A stretch of 16,090 nucleotides of DNA from Eimeria necatrix. Lineage: Eukaryota; Apicomplexa; Conoidasida; Eucoccidiorida; Eimeriidae. Within the stretch, counting starts at the first letter, position 1. Each line of letters begins with the position of its first letter. Under the pieces are notes generated by a model, which saw nothing but the letters and a program-made list of their open reading frames with translations, did not search any database and had not been told where the DNA came from. The stretch is from positions 1 through 16,090 of the forward strand of contig NW_013654684.1 in NCBI RefSeq assembly GCF_000499385.1, in the 5' to 3' direction. The translations under genes and the position numbers were made by a program. Shown here piece by piece: positions 1 to 10,572 of this stretch.

Positions 1-68
1 AACAGCCCTTCACATCCATTGGAGCTCATCTTGCAGACAGTGCGTCCATCAAAGATGACGAGGAGTAA
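1..68 (+). CDS. possible 3' end of a gene entering from the left (partial)
   Basis: The frame beginning at base 3 is open from the window edge to a TAA at 66-68. It reads as a 21-residue tail ending in the acidic run KDDEE, with a Ser/Ala/Asp-rich stretch before it. A second frame, starting at base 1, is also open, to a TAG at 91-93, so the frame is not certain. A possible splice acceptor (ttgcag, 31-36) lies inside, so the last exon might instead begin at 37. The length is too short to exclude chance and no family is recognised. The sequence left of the window would settle it. Confidence 0.15.
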   Translation, partial: QPFTSIGAHLADSASIKDDEE

Positions 69-361
69 TTTAACAGCTGAGAAAGAGATTTAGCCACTAC
101 GATGTTTGCAAGCCACAGGACTTTACATACACGAACCGAATGAAAAAGGCAGAAAAGAATTTGGCTGTTGGCGTGCTCTTGTGCTCTCTGTGAGCCATTG
201 TCATTTCGAGCTGCGGTGTGCTACGATTGTTGAGCGTTGTGCATGCTGTTTCGATAGGGAAATAGCTTATGTTTCCTGCTTGCAATGCGTTCACTGCAAC
301 AGAACTGAGAATGTGGCATGTCAGTCATTGTCTGATATAGTGGACAGGCGTTCGCGTCTCC

Positions 362-1127
362 ATGGATTATTTGGGCGAGGAGCCTCTAGGTAAAGTCGGG
401 CCTTTTGCTTTTGCTGGAGGTCATTTACGCAGTGCGTTGGCTGTTTAGTCCGGTGGTATGAATCTCGATTAGGGTGCGGGACGTCCCGGGTTCAATTTCT
501 GAGACATTCGGTGAACTCACTGCTGCGCATTTATTTTTCTCCGCAGCAGCCGCTCATGCGGCTGCCTCCACCAAACCGAGCTGCGTTTTGTCTCGTAATC
601 AGGCATGTCGTGGATCAAAGCTTGCAACAAGAGTAGAGGGCCCTGCTTGTGTTCGTTGTATTCAGCTGCTCTGTTCTGTTGCGGAGATGACATTTTGGTT
701 AGTGGGTGGGCTGCAGTTGGAAGCGGCTAGGGAGACGGCCGCTGCAGCTGCGGGGAGGGACTTACCAGAGGAGCAAGCGCCGTTTTTCAGGTGAAGAAGA
801 CGGAGCGCGTGGAAGGTACGTTGAAGATTAGAGGCGAGCCGTTTGTGTCAGATAAATAATGCGATGTCCTGGAGAAGATGACTAGTGGAGGGCAGGGCAG
901 CTTGCCTGGTTCATTACCAATAAACCAAAATCATTGCTGGTGCCCACCGGAATGAAGACCATGCGTTTTTTCAGTTCCGTCCGACAATCACACAATTTTC
1001 CCCTTTAATTGCTGTCTTTTAAATGCCCGCTGCCTATTTCAAAATGAACATTGATTGTTGGAAGCTCCGAAATCTCTTTTTGCTTGTCAGTGAGGTGCAG
1101 GAACAAGTTGCATCATTCCTCCGATAA
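362..1127 (+). CDS. candidate three-exon gene, small Ala-rich protein of unknown function
   Basis: Exons are inferred at 362-389, 547-790 and 1091-1127, and they join in one frame to give 102 residues. The start is an ATG at 362; the same frame has a stop at 338-340. Exon 1 ends at a TAG|GTAAAG donor. Intron 1 (157 bp) ends in a long pyrimidine tract and CCGCAG. Exon 2 is GC-richer than its surroundings and open in this frame only, the other two frames having stops. It ends at CAG|GTGAAG. Intron 2 (300 bp) ends in CTCTTTTTGCTTGTCAG, and the stop is TAA at 1125. Seen in the product: Ala runs near residues 10-16 and 74-78, five cysteines (22, 30, 44, 47, 52), a short hydrophobic patch around 58-64 and a Glu/Gln-rich tail. 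No domain is recognised. The last exon is the weakest part, because other acceptors exist at 974, 1100 and 1178. The model rests on splice consensus and frame, not on homology. Confidence 0.3.
439..510 (+). pseudogene. decayed tRNA-Pro(AGG)-like sequence
   Basis: The 72 bases line up without gaps with the cytosolic eukaryotic tRNA-Pro(AGG) pattern as I remember it. The layout is acceptor 439-445, D-arm from 448, anticodon arm ctcga/ttagggt/gcggg (465-481) with AGG at the anticodon, variable loop acgtc, T-arm ccggg/ttcaatt/tctga (487-502... T-loop ttcaatt) and 3' acceptor strand 503-509. An A-box-like and a B-box-like (GGTTCAATTTC) element are present. Decay is clear: the T-stem has one mismatch and two G-T pairs, the last anticodon-stem pair is A-G, and the acceptor has one mismatch plus two wobbles. 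It is probably a dead tRNA copy or the head of a tRNA-derived SINE. It lies inside intron 1 of the gene model at 362-1127. A diverged functional tRNA is less likely. Confidence 0.6.
546..565. repeat. 8-bp GC-rich inverted repeat
   Basis: The arms gcagccgc and gcggctgc pair perfectly around a tcat loop, right at the start of the candidate second exon. Ala codons (GCN) on one strand easily create such palindromes, so this is probably a by-product of coding an Ala run. Confidence 0.5.
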
Positions 1128-1129
1128 GC

Positions 1130-3230
1130 TGTCCTCCTATTGTGCTACAAGCTCGTGCGCTTTGACATTCTCTTTCAGTGCAGTGGCACAATATAAAGCG
1201 CTTGGATGTGTATCGTGAAGCTGTGAAGCAATGAAATTGAACTTCAAAACCCTTTTGTTTGGTGGTTCCGTAGAGCAGTGGAAACGCTTCCTGATCTGCA
1301 TTACTTGTGGCTGAGGACGCCACCTGGAAAATTTGTAAACTTGAGAAATTCGCTGAAAACTGGCGAATTTTACTTGTGCATAACGCGGCGTACAACGCAT
1401 CAACTTGTGCCAAGTTGATGCTTTCTAGGCCACGTTATGTGGCTTGCAACTCTGTTGCGACGTGACGAGTCAGATTCTCATCCAAAATCGTAATCAGACA
1501 GTGCGTTCATTTCTCATCATCCTGCTGGCGAAGACGAGACAACGCCTTTTTTCGCCAAAGATTATTAAACTTTATATGGGGGAAGAAATGCAGATGGTGG
1601 CGTATCTTCAAGTAAATGCTTACTCTCACATGGTGCAGGCACAACCGTATACAGGATGGCTTTTATTTAATATCAGCCTTCATTCACTAAGACTGCACGT
1701 GCTCCTGACATTTTTTGGGACTTGGCTACAAAGATAGTGTGTACTCCCATGCGTGAGACAAGTCCCATAGAGACTATCAGATATTTGACGCAGTTGTGTC
1801 CGAATCTGCATTTTGTTTGTCTGCCACACTAGCGGAGACGCGTACATGTTAGCGAAGACGCGGTTTTCTCAACTTCTTTACGCAAAATAAGACATACATA
1901 TGCCTGGACACAGCATTTGTTGGCACCTCACTCTCGTCAACGTGTTTATTTGAATGCAAAAGATAATGGCTGCTCTTTGCGATCGTTAGTTGTAAAGGAG
2001 CTACGCCTAAATTGGGTCATTCCATCGTTTAGCACGATCCAAGCAATATCGTGGAAGCTTTGCAATAATTTGGCCAGGTGTACACTCAATTTGCAGCATC
2101 GATATTCTTGGCAAGCTGATGTATTTGTAAGCTGGTGAGCTGGGGGTTGAGTCCCTCCACGACAAATCATGCAGCAGAGTGAAAGCTGCAGGGCATTCAG
2201 TTTCTTCTCCAGACTTAGTAACCAGCGACCTCATAGATACGTAGACGTCCTACAATATGCATTAGCGTACATTGACGTGGCTGTGTCAATACTGAATCGC
2301 TTTTGCAGTGATGATGAATCTTCCACGAAAATCGTCGACTTTTCTGTTCAGCCATTGATATGACAATACAGACAGTGAGTTGAAATCTGATACACCTGCA
2401 AAGCCGCCAAAGTTTATTCACCAAAAAGCTGTGTTGGGGACGCTCACTTGTTTTGCAAATTATATAGCTTCGTGATCTTGACAAATACAACCGCCAGTTG
2501 CAAAAAATTATTTTGGTTATTCTTTGTTAAACTCGTTGATACCTTGTAACAAAGTAGCACCTGTTGCCGACATTTGACTTCAGATCGTGTACATTAGATT
2601 ACAGAACTAGACTCTGAAAGAGAAGTACGAATTAAGAAGCTCACTGGAAGCATGTTAGGTGCGAACGGAAAGATAGCACAGCGCAAATATTGCAGTGCTT
2701 TCTCGGCGCTCTCTCTTCGCCTACTATCAGCAAGCTTTTAGGTAGGTCGAATTGCTTTTGCCTATTGAAAATGCTGAGAGTGAGCCCATAGTAAACTTGG
2801 TGGGCTGGCAACAGTTAACGATTCGGTCCCCAGTCTTTTTGCCTATATGATAGGGTAACCAGCCTTTAATTCTGCTATTGCCACACAAACCAACCCGTCT
2901 GCCAAAATTTCGAAATTATCCGACATTCATAGTGATATGACTTGGCTTGCGGATGATGCTGAGTAGGATCCGTAACCAGTTCAGATTCTGATAGCAACGA
3001 TGCTTCAACTCGAGCAGACACGTTTTCCCGGCTCAAACAAAAATTTGGATTTTCGCATTCTTTTGTCATTTGACGGTCATTGCACAAATTATTACCAAGA
3101 CCATGATTGTCCGTAGGATTCACTACAAAGAGAAATCGCGCCACGTTTCCGACGCCACTGTAAACCTGCAATACTTTTCTGGATGTGAAGTCTGTACGTC
3201 AGGGGCATTGAATAGCCCAGATTCGCCTTG
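1130..3230. other. stretch without a supported gene
   Basis: Apart from the hairpin at 1397-1421, only chance-length frames are visible. The longest are a 108-codon frame on the minus strand (1087-1413, starting at TTG) and a 97-codon frame on the plus strand (1444-1737, also TTG). A 98-codon minus-strand frame at 2875-3171 has a TTGCAG just upstream and could be an internal exon, but it shows no recognisable domain and no clear donor. Isolated splice-like acceptors occur near 1178, 1676 and 2730. Confidence 0.5.
1397..1421. repeat. perfect 10-bp hairpin with 5-base loop
   Basis: The arms gcatcaactt (1397-1406) and aagttgatgc (1412-1421) are exact reverse complements around gtgcc. A weaker 5-bp palindrome (gccac/gtggc) follows at 1429-1443. 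No U-run, gene end or RNA family is associated with it, so the role is unknown. Confidence 0.6.
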
Positions 3231-3559
3231 CTTGTGTCAGAGGTAATCGCAAAAAAAGGAGGAAGTGCTGCACATGCTATCTGTAATTCGCACGAGTGTT
3301 AAGCATGATTCTGCGGAGGCACGTTCACACCGTTGATACTGTTTCTCTGCATAGCTGTTTTTTCTAGCCCAGCGTTTGAGCATGGTGCTTGCTTGAAGCA
3401 CAGGTTGACTTGGTTTTGCGGAGTTGTATGGCACTACGCAGCCAAAGCACACTGAGGGAATAAAGATTCTTCAATGAGAGGAACAGAAAGAAACTGTGAA
3501 ACACGTTCATTAGTTGACGAATAGGATTTTTATCTGAATTGGTTGCGTTGTGCGTCGGC

Positions 3560-3700
3560 GCTCTTTGGAAATTGCGTGTTTCCAGGCCTACGATAAAGAC
3601 GGTTTTCCCACGATGTGTCATGCACATATGCCGCTTCAAGTCTTTAGTGCTTGCCAGTATCACACGTTTCAGCATGTTAAGGACGTGACTGTTCCACATA
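3560..3700 (-). pseudogene. doubtful C2H2 zinc-finger-like relic
   Basis: On the minus strand, inside a 139-codon frame (3364-3783, starting at TTG), the string DLKRHMCMTHRGKT has the L-x2-H-x4-H spacing and linker position of a C2H2 finger. Seven residues after the last His, the stretch VGLETRNFQRAPT keeps the C-x2-C-x3-F spacing of the next finger, but Val and Glu stand where the cysteines should be, and both later histidines are replaced. No intact zinc ligand set exists, so nothing functional is claimed. Chance similarity is quite possible. Confidence 0.1.
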
Positions 3701-3789
3701 ACCTTCCCGCTTCTTCTGCTATACGGAAACTTTTGGAGACGGATAACTACTTGTGCTCTAGAAGAGTAGCGCGTGCTGTGCAAACTTGG

Positions 3790-6700
3790 GAATATATTAG
3801 CACATACTCTTCATTTGTTAATAGCTATGCAATTTGTCGAGTGCAGCTTGTACGCTACGATGAATGGGTCTCAGTGATCGTTTAATGCGTGCGCCGACGG
3901 GTTATATTAAGCCTGGCCCTTCATGCAGCTCATTCATCGTTTAAGGCATCAGACTTTTCTAAGTGTGCACTGAAGGCTTGGCGAGATTTGCCCCATTTTG
4001 TTTGCCGAAGATTGTATGCGTTTATGTTGAGTTGTTCATTGTGATAGCTAATGACAAAAATCTCGGGACGTCAAAATCGTTTTGCAGCTTTTGCAAAACA
4101 AGACTGGTTGATGTCTTAGAACAAAGATAAAGAGTCGACAAGCCACGTTAAGCTACGCGGCTTCTGGGTGCGACTTCGAGGATATGTTACAAACCAGTGT
4201 GAGAATGTACATTTTTTGGAGGCGGTTTACGAACCATGCCTGAGCGAAGCCCCAACACAAGAGATAAACCTTTCCACGTTTCCAACAGTCTGTGAGCGAG
4301 GCATGCCGGTAGTAGGGCCTTTTGAATATCTTCATGGCGTTGAGGCAAAATGCAAAACGAGCCACTTTCCCCCATTTGACTCAGTGCCTTCAGAAGTGAT
4401 GCATGAAGCCGAGTGGTGTTCAGCCCGAGCGAGAAAACATAAGACTTATCTGGATTTTTACGGGGCAAATAGGATTTGTACAATGCTCGACCAAATGCTT
4501 TCCCTGCCGTCTCACTAACTACATCGCAGCATCACTAGTTGATGCTCTCACTATTTTCGTGGAGACAACCCAGGCTGCTAGGACTGAATCTGCCCGCCAC
4601 AAAAGATTGTGCGTCTACTTGGGAACCGCTTTAAATGAACGCTTACGCCTAACTCCATACATAGCGTCTTCGAGAGACAAACGATTGAGCATTTTTTTGT
4701 GAATTCAGCAGCCTACTCGATATCCCATTGCGGCTTTCCTCTTGCTTATGTGCCCTCTATGCTTGTACATGCCTCCACGGACGCGCCGCTTACGTGTTAT
4801 CCTAGACTGTTTTGTCTCGTCAACTACTGATTATAGAGCTTTTTGACGAGCCAACACTTTCGAAAAGATCTTCTCAGCAAGTAGCGAGCTTGGGCACAGC
4901 TGGTGAGTTTTGTAATACGCCTTAATATTCATTTGTCTCGTTATGCGTTCGGCTATGGTGTAGCTATGAATGCCCTCAGGAACATGCGGATAGCATCTAA
5001 GAAACACCCAATCACTCATTGTTACCCAAACTGCGGAATTGACTGCATTCTCGTAAGGGCTAAGAGCTCACTCAGCAAGATCTGTGAGTACGAAAACAAG
5101 CTGTGTAGTAATTATGAAACGAAGCTTTTAAACATGATTTTTTGATGGCTGCTTCATCAACTCCGCGGAACCCACATCTGTCTCAGCTGCGCCCGTCAGT
5201 CCCCGCTAAAATGTCACGGAGTGCTACCAGACTCTACCATGATGTGAGCTCCAAGTAGGCATTTGGTGAGCTTGGTGAAGAAAGCCAGGTAGTGCCTTTA
5301 TCATTGTTTGAGCCATCGTCTTTTACGATGCCGGCATGAATACTACATTTACATGAACAGTCATGGTGGCGTCCGGGTCGCACACGTATGCCGTATTTTA
5401 TTTTGGTTTCCAGTCAGTAAGCTTAAATTAAAGCTTCACAGACAACTAAATGACAGGCTTTATGCTCGGAGCAAATCCACTTTGTACAGAATCCAAGTTA
5501 CATGCGTTCCAAGCTCGGAATTTGAGAGTATGATCGGTAGCTCAATGCGTAGTTTGGATTGTATTCAACTGAATTTATGGCTTTGGCGCCAGTATTTTAC
5601 AGCCGTGTTTCATGTCTTCTTTCCGCTGAATGCATTTTCGAGTGGTTCAATGTCTTCGTACTCCAAGACAACATTATCCAAATTACTCAGTGTAACTGTC
5701 AAAGTGATTTGACTTCCTTTATGTTCTACAACAGGGAGTGCGTGCGGCAGCTTTTGCAACAATAAAATACACACATGAATACGAGAAGGGAGAAACATGT
5801 TTTATTGAAAAGTACGCTGCAGTGCTCTCTCACTATCAGACTTCACAAGACTGCAAACCACATGGGGAGGGTACCAGAGACTTTCCTGGCCATTCAAACA
5901 GATACAGTGTTTACACCGAAGAGTTCTTTCTTCGCCATTTGGGGGGAATTCTCAATGAATGCCTTGTTGGGGCTCCTTTGCAGGCCAGTAAGCTGTGTTG
6001 CAGCTCATCCAACATTCACTGAAGATTGTATGTCTTTTCTATGTATTTTCTACGTCAAGCGTACATATTCACAACGTTGCTCATACTAATGCAAATGCAC
6101 TGGTTCTGATGAGCTTAGTTGAGATAGTCGTCCAAAGGCTTTTATCTGGAAGATTTACATGAAGTACTAGTTCCTCAAAAAAGTACATGCAAGTCAAGGC
6201 GGCACCAATGAAGTCGCGTGTAAAAGCAGACCTGTGGATACATTGCTTGAGCTCAACTGAAGTTAGTGCGGATCTTTGTCCAAACCGTTTTCAAGAAAAG
6301 CTTGCTTGCCTAGTGGCCTGCGCCTCAGCAAAAAACATTAATTAAGACTTTTACTGGCTCGACAGTCAATGCAAATGCTTTGTGGGGAGAAAGTCGTGTT
6401 TGGGAGAGTTGTTTGCCTAGACGTGTAGCCTTGAACCCATTTAGCAAGCAGCCTTGGCTAGAAAAAAAGGCAGTTTTGATCTTCACCAAGAATATCGGGG
6501 CTATGGGCCAGAGGTTCTGTTTTAATCATAATCTTGTGGATTTTTTTCTCTCCTCACGACGAAAATGCGGTTCATTTTCTACGTGCGCTGGTGAATTGGA
6601 AACACACTGCGGAGAAATTATGCATCGTGGAATTTCGCGTTTTCAGCACACACTGGCCTTGTACAGTTTTAGCAGCTGGTGCATGCTTCGTTGAAAACAG

Positions 6701-9365
6701 CTTGTGCGCCTCATGTATCTCGCCGTATCCTGCAGAGTGAATGACTTGAGCATGCTTATGCGGGTGTTACCGACGGATAATCCCACCGTTCCAAGGTTTC
6801 TATCTGCGCATTTAGCCCCTGTTGTTTTCTTTTTCTTAACATGCAATCTTGAGCCAAATTATCGCTAGTGATATCAGCGGTTGTTGTGGACATTATTGCA
6901 GGCTTCGAAAAAGTGAGATACGTTGCAGTCATTTGCTTTGCACTGACAGCGCTTACATTTCGCTTCATCAGCGTTATATTGCGAATTCCATAGTGCGTTG
7001 TCACAGATAGTGCGTCTTGGGTCAATACAAAAAAGTTGGGACGAATTAGGAATACCAGAACAGGGTTTCCAGTGGAAGCGTTTCAGCTGTAGTCGCATTG
7101 GCTTTGATTGCCTGTGAATGTCCGCCTGCACATTGCAGGTGAGAAATATATGTTTGCGCTCAGCCGCGCAGTAGCATGTGGAAGAATTCGGTAAATGATC
7201 TCGGTTACTTGGTAAAGGAGAAGTAAACTCGCCATCTACCTGAATGGTTTAGGCTCCCGCAATTAGACAGGAGTAAGAATACAATATTTCACATGTGTTT
7301 CCAACAAGGCAGTGGGTTGCATCCTGCTTTGCCTCCATTTTGCATTATGCATGACAGATGAGTGCATTTGTAACGTTTTTGCATGGAGCCTTGTGGAGGT
7401 GCAGCCCTGGCACGTGCCTTGACCAGGTGCAATCGTAGAGCTTAGCGTACACGCACACAAATCAACGCCAGCGAAACCACCAAGCAGTATGCCCACTTGG
7501 TTTGAAGAATTCCGGCCATTTGAGCGTTGACATTAGTTGTGAACGGACTCTGGTGTAAGAAAATGCTATATTGCGTGAACTAGCAGCATGGGCGCAACGC
7601 GTGTCAGATGCCTCTTGCATTGGCAACTTTTGCTGCTTGTTGGACATCAGCGCCTATTTCTACTACAGTATACTACAGTCTGTATGAAAAGATGTATCAC
7701 CGGATACCTTTTTCAACCAGGCATATTTTAAAAGTAGTGCAAAAGCTTAGTCACCAGTGGGCTATCAGACAGCATTTGCTTAGGACGTCAGTTCAGAGGC
7801 GGCACTATGCTGAGGTCATATTACCAAGCCATCAGGAATAATTGAGAAACTTCTACACAACTTTATACTTGACAAGGCTGTAAGTAAAACAAATCAAATA
7901 GCCCATAGCACGCGCAGGAACAAAAGGATGCTTCTGCAGTAACAAATGTATTGTCTAACAGAGGGGCAATTTCCGACTTGCCGCAGGTTACCGTCGAACG
8001 GCTGACGATTGTCTAATCAGTGATGTGCAACTGTTCAAATAATGCAAGAGACACATTACGGCATATTAGGCAAGTGTGAACTTGAATGCGTGGGTATATC
8101 ATTGCCAACTTTGCATCGGGAAGCTTGTATGCGTACTATGGGAGAGGACATTACTTTCTATTACTGACTTTGGTGCGAGTGCACTGGAATACAGCTGTCC
8201 TGAGATTTTCCAGATCACCTTGTATCGATGTTCAACTTATATTGCTATATGACGAAAAAGCCAATACTTCTGATGCAAACAATGCAGTATCTTCATTACA
8301 GATCGTATGGGGCGGTCGTTACATACACTGTGCATACTCCTTGGTCTCTTGCGACGAAATATACTGGACATCTTTTAGCAAACTGATGGCTCTGTTGCTT
8401 TTTTGGCCCTGATTGACGTGGTTCCGCAGATTGCGCAACGGCGGAATGTTTAGTTGTGCAGGCAGCTTGGTTTTCATGAAAAAAACTGGCGAAGGCGCTG
8501 TATTCACTTACGAAATATGAGATTGCGGCAGGTAGTCACTAACTTCTGTAGCCAAGAATTTTTTGCTAGGAAGCTGTTTGTCTATTCTTCTTGTAGACAT
8601 TTGAACACCTTGAAGCGATCGCTGTGACAGCAAATCTTCGCCCCGCAAAGAAAAAAGGTGCCAGTTGATGCTTTGCACCATAATGCTCAGCTGGTGAGCA
8701 AGGACCCTTCATTTATTGTACTTTAACCAAACCTTCCCCACCCGAGAAAACAATTTCTAGCATAGCAAGTCTATCGAGATATTTCTGCATGCTTTTTTTA
8801 CTCGTGGCCAGCAGACACATTATCCCTAAATGCTTTTAACTCGTGTCTTCTAGTGCAAGCTGTAGAGCCCAAAAGACTTCTGATGGTGCATGGCAATTCA
8901 TTTTGACCGTAGCGAAACAAATATGGCTCCATTTTGCAGCTGGAAATGCTGGACGTCCACTACAAAGAAAGGGCAAGAAATAGTTGGCAACCTGCGAACA
9001 AACACAATTTCGTTGCTGTCCTATCCATCAGTGCCACGAATGACATCCAGCAAATAGCCCTGGTATAAAGCATATGACAGTCAGCAGCATATGCGCGTAT
9101 AAACAAGCTTTTTACAAGCTTTTTCCCCCCGAAAAGGCTCTTTATGTCTTCAGTCTATGCATTTGGCTCGGTTGCTGTGAAATGCTAAATCATTGTGGCG
9201 CCGAAGGTGCGGAATTTAATAGAGGAGCCGAAGATTGGAGTACTTTAGCCCACATGTACATTCATGGCGAGCGTGCAATGTTAAAAGGTCAATTGATGGT
9301 TGCTGCCTCTGTAAGGATTTGAGTGCTTTAGGAAAACGATTAGGCAGCCAGTAGGTTATACGAAG
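3790..9365. other. 5.6-kb stretch without a supported gene
   Basis: Frames here stay below 135 codons. The longest are 4168-4518, 5308-5712 and 8086-8412 on the plus strand; most start at GTG or TTG. They overlap comparable frames on the other strand and match no family I recognise. No rRNA, tRNA, simple-sequence repeat or long inverted repeat was found by eye. It reads as intergenic or intronic DNA, or as an old repeat too worn to recognise. Confidence 0.5.
9103..9124 (+). repeat. 11-bp perfect tandem duplication
   Basis: The unit acaagcttttt occurs twice in direct succession, followed by a short C-run. It looks like a replication-slippage product and has no visible function. Confidence 0.6.
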
Positions 9366-9760
9366 CTATCTTCAGTCAATAACGCAGCTAACGTGTCCTG
9401 GTAATGTGAGCCCACACAACTATGCGCCCACCCTTTCAGTACACCGTTGCACATTCAACAGGGGAAACTGAAACGGGAATCACATTGCGAATGCCCTTGT
9501 GTCTATGTATACCAAGAAAGGCGTCAGCATGAACCGCCAAAACGTGCTTGCAAACAATCCTATTTGAACGAAAGTGCTCACTCGAGCAACAGCACTCGAT
9601 TCTCCTTGTGTGATTATCCGGATGTCGAAGGCGTGCACCTGGCGGTTTACGTGCTAACAGATTATTCAACTGGAATTTATATGCAACAACAAGAGAGTTA
9701 GTTAGAAAAGCCGCATCCCAAGGTCGTGCTCGGCCTCCTTGATTTGCGAATTTGCCACGT
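9366..9760 (+). repeat. tandem repeat unit A (395 bp, most diverged copy)
   Basis: This is the first of three direct units, each starting ctatcttcag and ending gccacgt. It is 11 bp shorter than the other two: it lacks a 10-bp piece (aaaatgttgc) after cacattcaac, and one base within gagcagacag. It also differs by several substitutions, for example gcgcccaccc against gagccaatcg. The left edge of the array is sharp at 9366, because the bases before it (ttatacgaag) do not match the end of a unit. It is probably the oldest or outermost copy. Confidence 0.95.
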
Positions 9761-9849
9761 CTATCTTCAGTCAATAACGCAGCTGACGTGTCCTGGTAAT
9801 GTGAGCCCACACAACTATGAGCCAATCGTTTCAGTACACCGTTGCACAT
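9436..9849 (-). pseudogene. SWIM-zinc-finger-like frame in repeat unit A (possible transposase fragment)
   Basis: The 137-codon frame starts with ATG and contains Cys86-x-Cys88-x11-Cys100-x-His102 followed by VLAV. This resembles the SWIM finger pattern CxC-xn-CxH, whose tail is often CKHxLAV in MULE/FAR1-type transposases. The other direct units keep the CKHVLAV part, but because they have one more base just upstream the frame before it differs and the first cysteine is absent. The CxC in unit A may therefore be an accident of its 1-base deletion. No catalytic DDE region is visible. The call is a weak resemblance; the alternative is a non-coding satellite-like repeat. Confidence 0.15.
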
Positions 9850-10166
9850 TCAACAAAATGTTGCAGGGGAAACTGGAACGGGAATCACCTTGCGAATGCC
9901 CTTGTGTCTATGTATTCCAAGAAAGGCGTCAGCATGAACCGCCAAAACGTGCTTGCAAACAATCCTATTTGAACGAAAGTGCTCACTCGAGCAGACAGCA
10001 CTCGATTCTCCTTGTGTGATTATCCGGATGTCGAAGGCGTGCACCTGGCGGTTTACGTGCTAACAGATTATTCAACTGGAATTTATATGCAACAACAAGA
10101 GAGTTAGTTAGAAAAGCCGCATCCCAAGGTCGTGCTCGGCCTCCTTGATTTGTGAATGTGCCACGT
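9761..10166 (+). repeat. tandem repeat unit B (406 bp)
   Basis: The unit is full-length and nearly identical to unit C. It shares some variants with unit A and not with C or the inverted copy: ctcactcgag, actcgattct and cccaaggtcg. A frame of up to 97 codons crosses it on the plus strand and others on the minus strand. Open frames on both strands of a repeat this short carry little weight as evidence for coding. Confidence 0.95.
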
Positions 10167-10572
10167 CTATCTTCAGTCAATAACGCAGCTGACGTGTCCT
10201 GGTAATGTGAGCCCACACAACTATGAGCCAATCGTTTCAGTACACCGTTGCACATTCAACAAAATGTTGCAGGGGAAACTGGAACGGGAATCACCTTGCG
10301 AATGCCCTTGTGTCTATGTATTCCAAGAAAGGCGTCAGCATGAACCGCCAAAACGTGCTTGCAAACAATCCTATTTGAACGAAAGTGCTCGCTCGAGCAG
10401 ACAGCACTAGATTCTCCTCGTGTGATTATCCGGATGTCGAAGGCGTGCACCTGGCGGTTTACGTGCTAACAGTTTATTCAACTGGAATTTATATGCAACA
10501 ACAAGAGAGTTAGTTAGAAAAGCTACATCCCAGGTCGTGTTCGGCCTCCTTGACTTTGTGAATTTGCCACGT
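10167..10572 (+). repeat. tandem repeat unit C (406 bp)
   Basis: The third direct unit. It carries variants shared only with the inverted copy on its right: ctcgctcgag, actagattct, atcccaggtcg and gactttgtg. Three bases of a following unit (cta, 10573-10575) continue the direct orientation before the array flips. One base lost near cccaggtcg and one gained at gactttg leave the length unchanged. Confidence 0.95.

Noticed and set aside
2126..2165. tRNA-like T-arm (gggggttgagtccctcc)
   Set aside because: The stem pairs, but the loop lacks the TTCRA core, and no anticodon or D-arm can be placed upstream.
4168..4518. 116-codon plus-strand frame as a gene
   Set aside because: It starts at GTG, overlaps a 98-codon frame on the other strand, and matches no known family.
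5308..5712. 134-codon plus-strand frame as a gene
   Set aside because: The length is within chance for 16 kb in six frames. It has no recognised domain, no composition shift and no supporting splice or start context.
8680..8710. A-box-like string gctcagctggtgagc
   Set aside because: No B-box or cloverleaf follows within tRNA distance.
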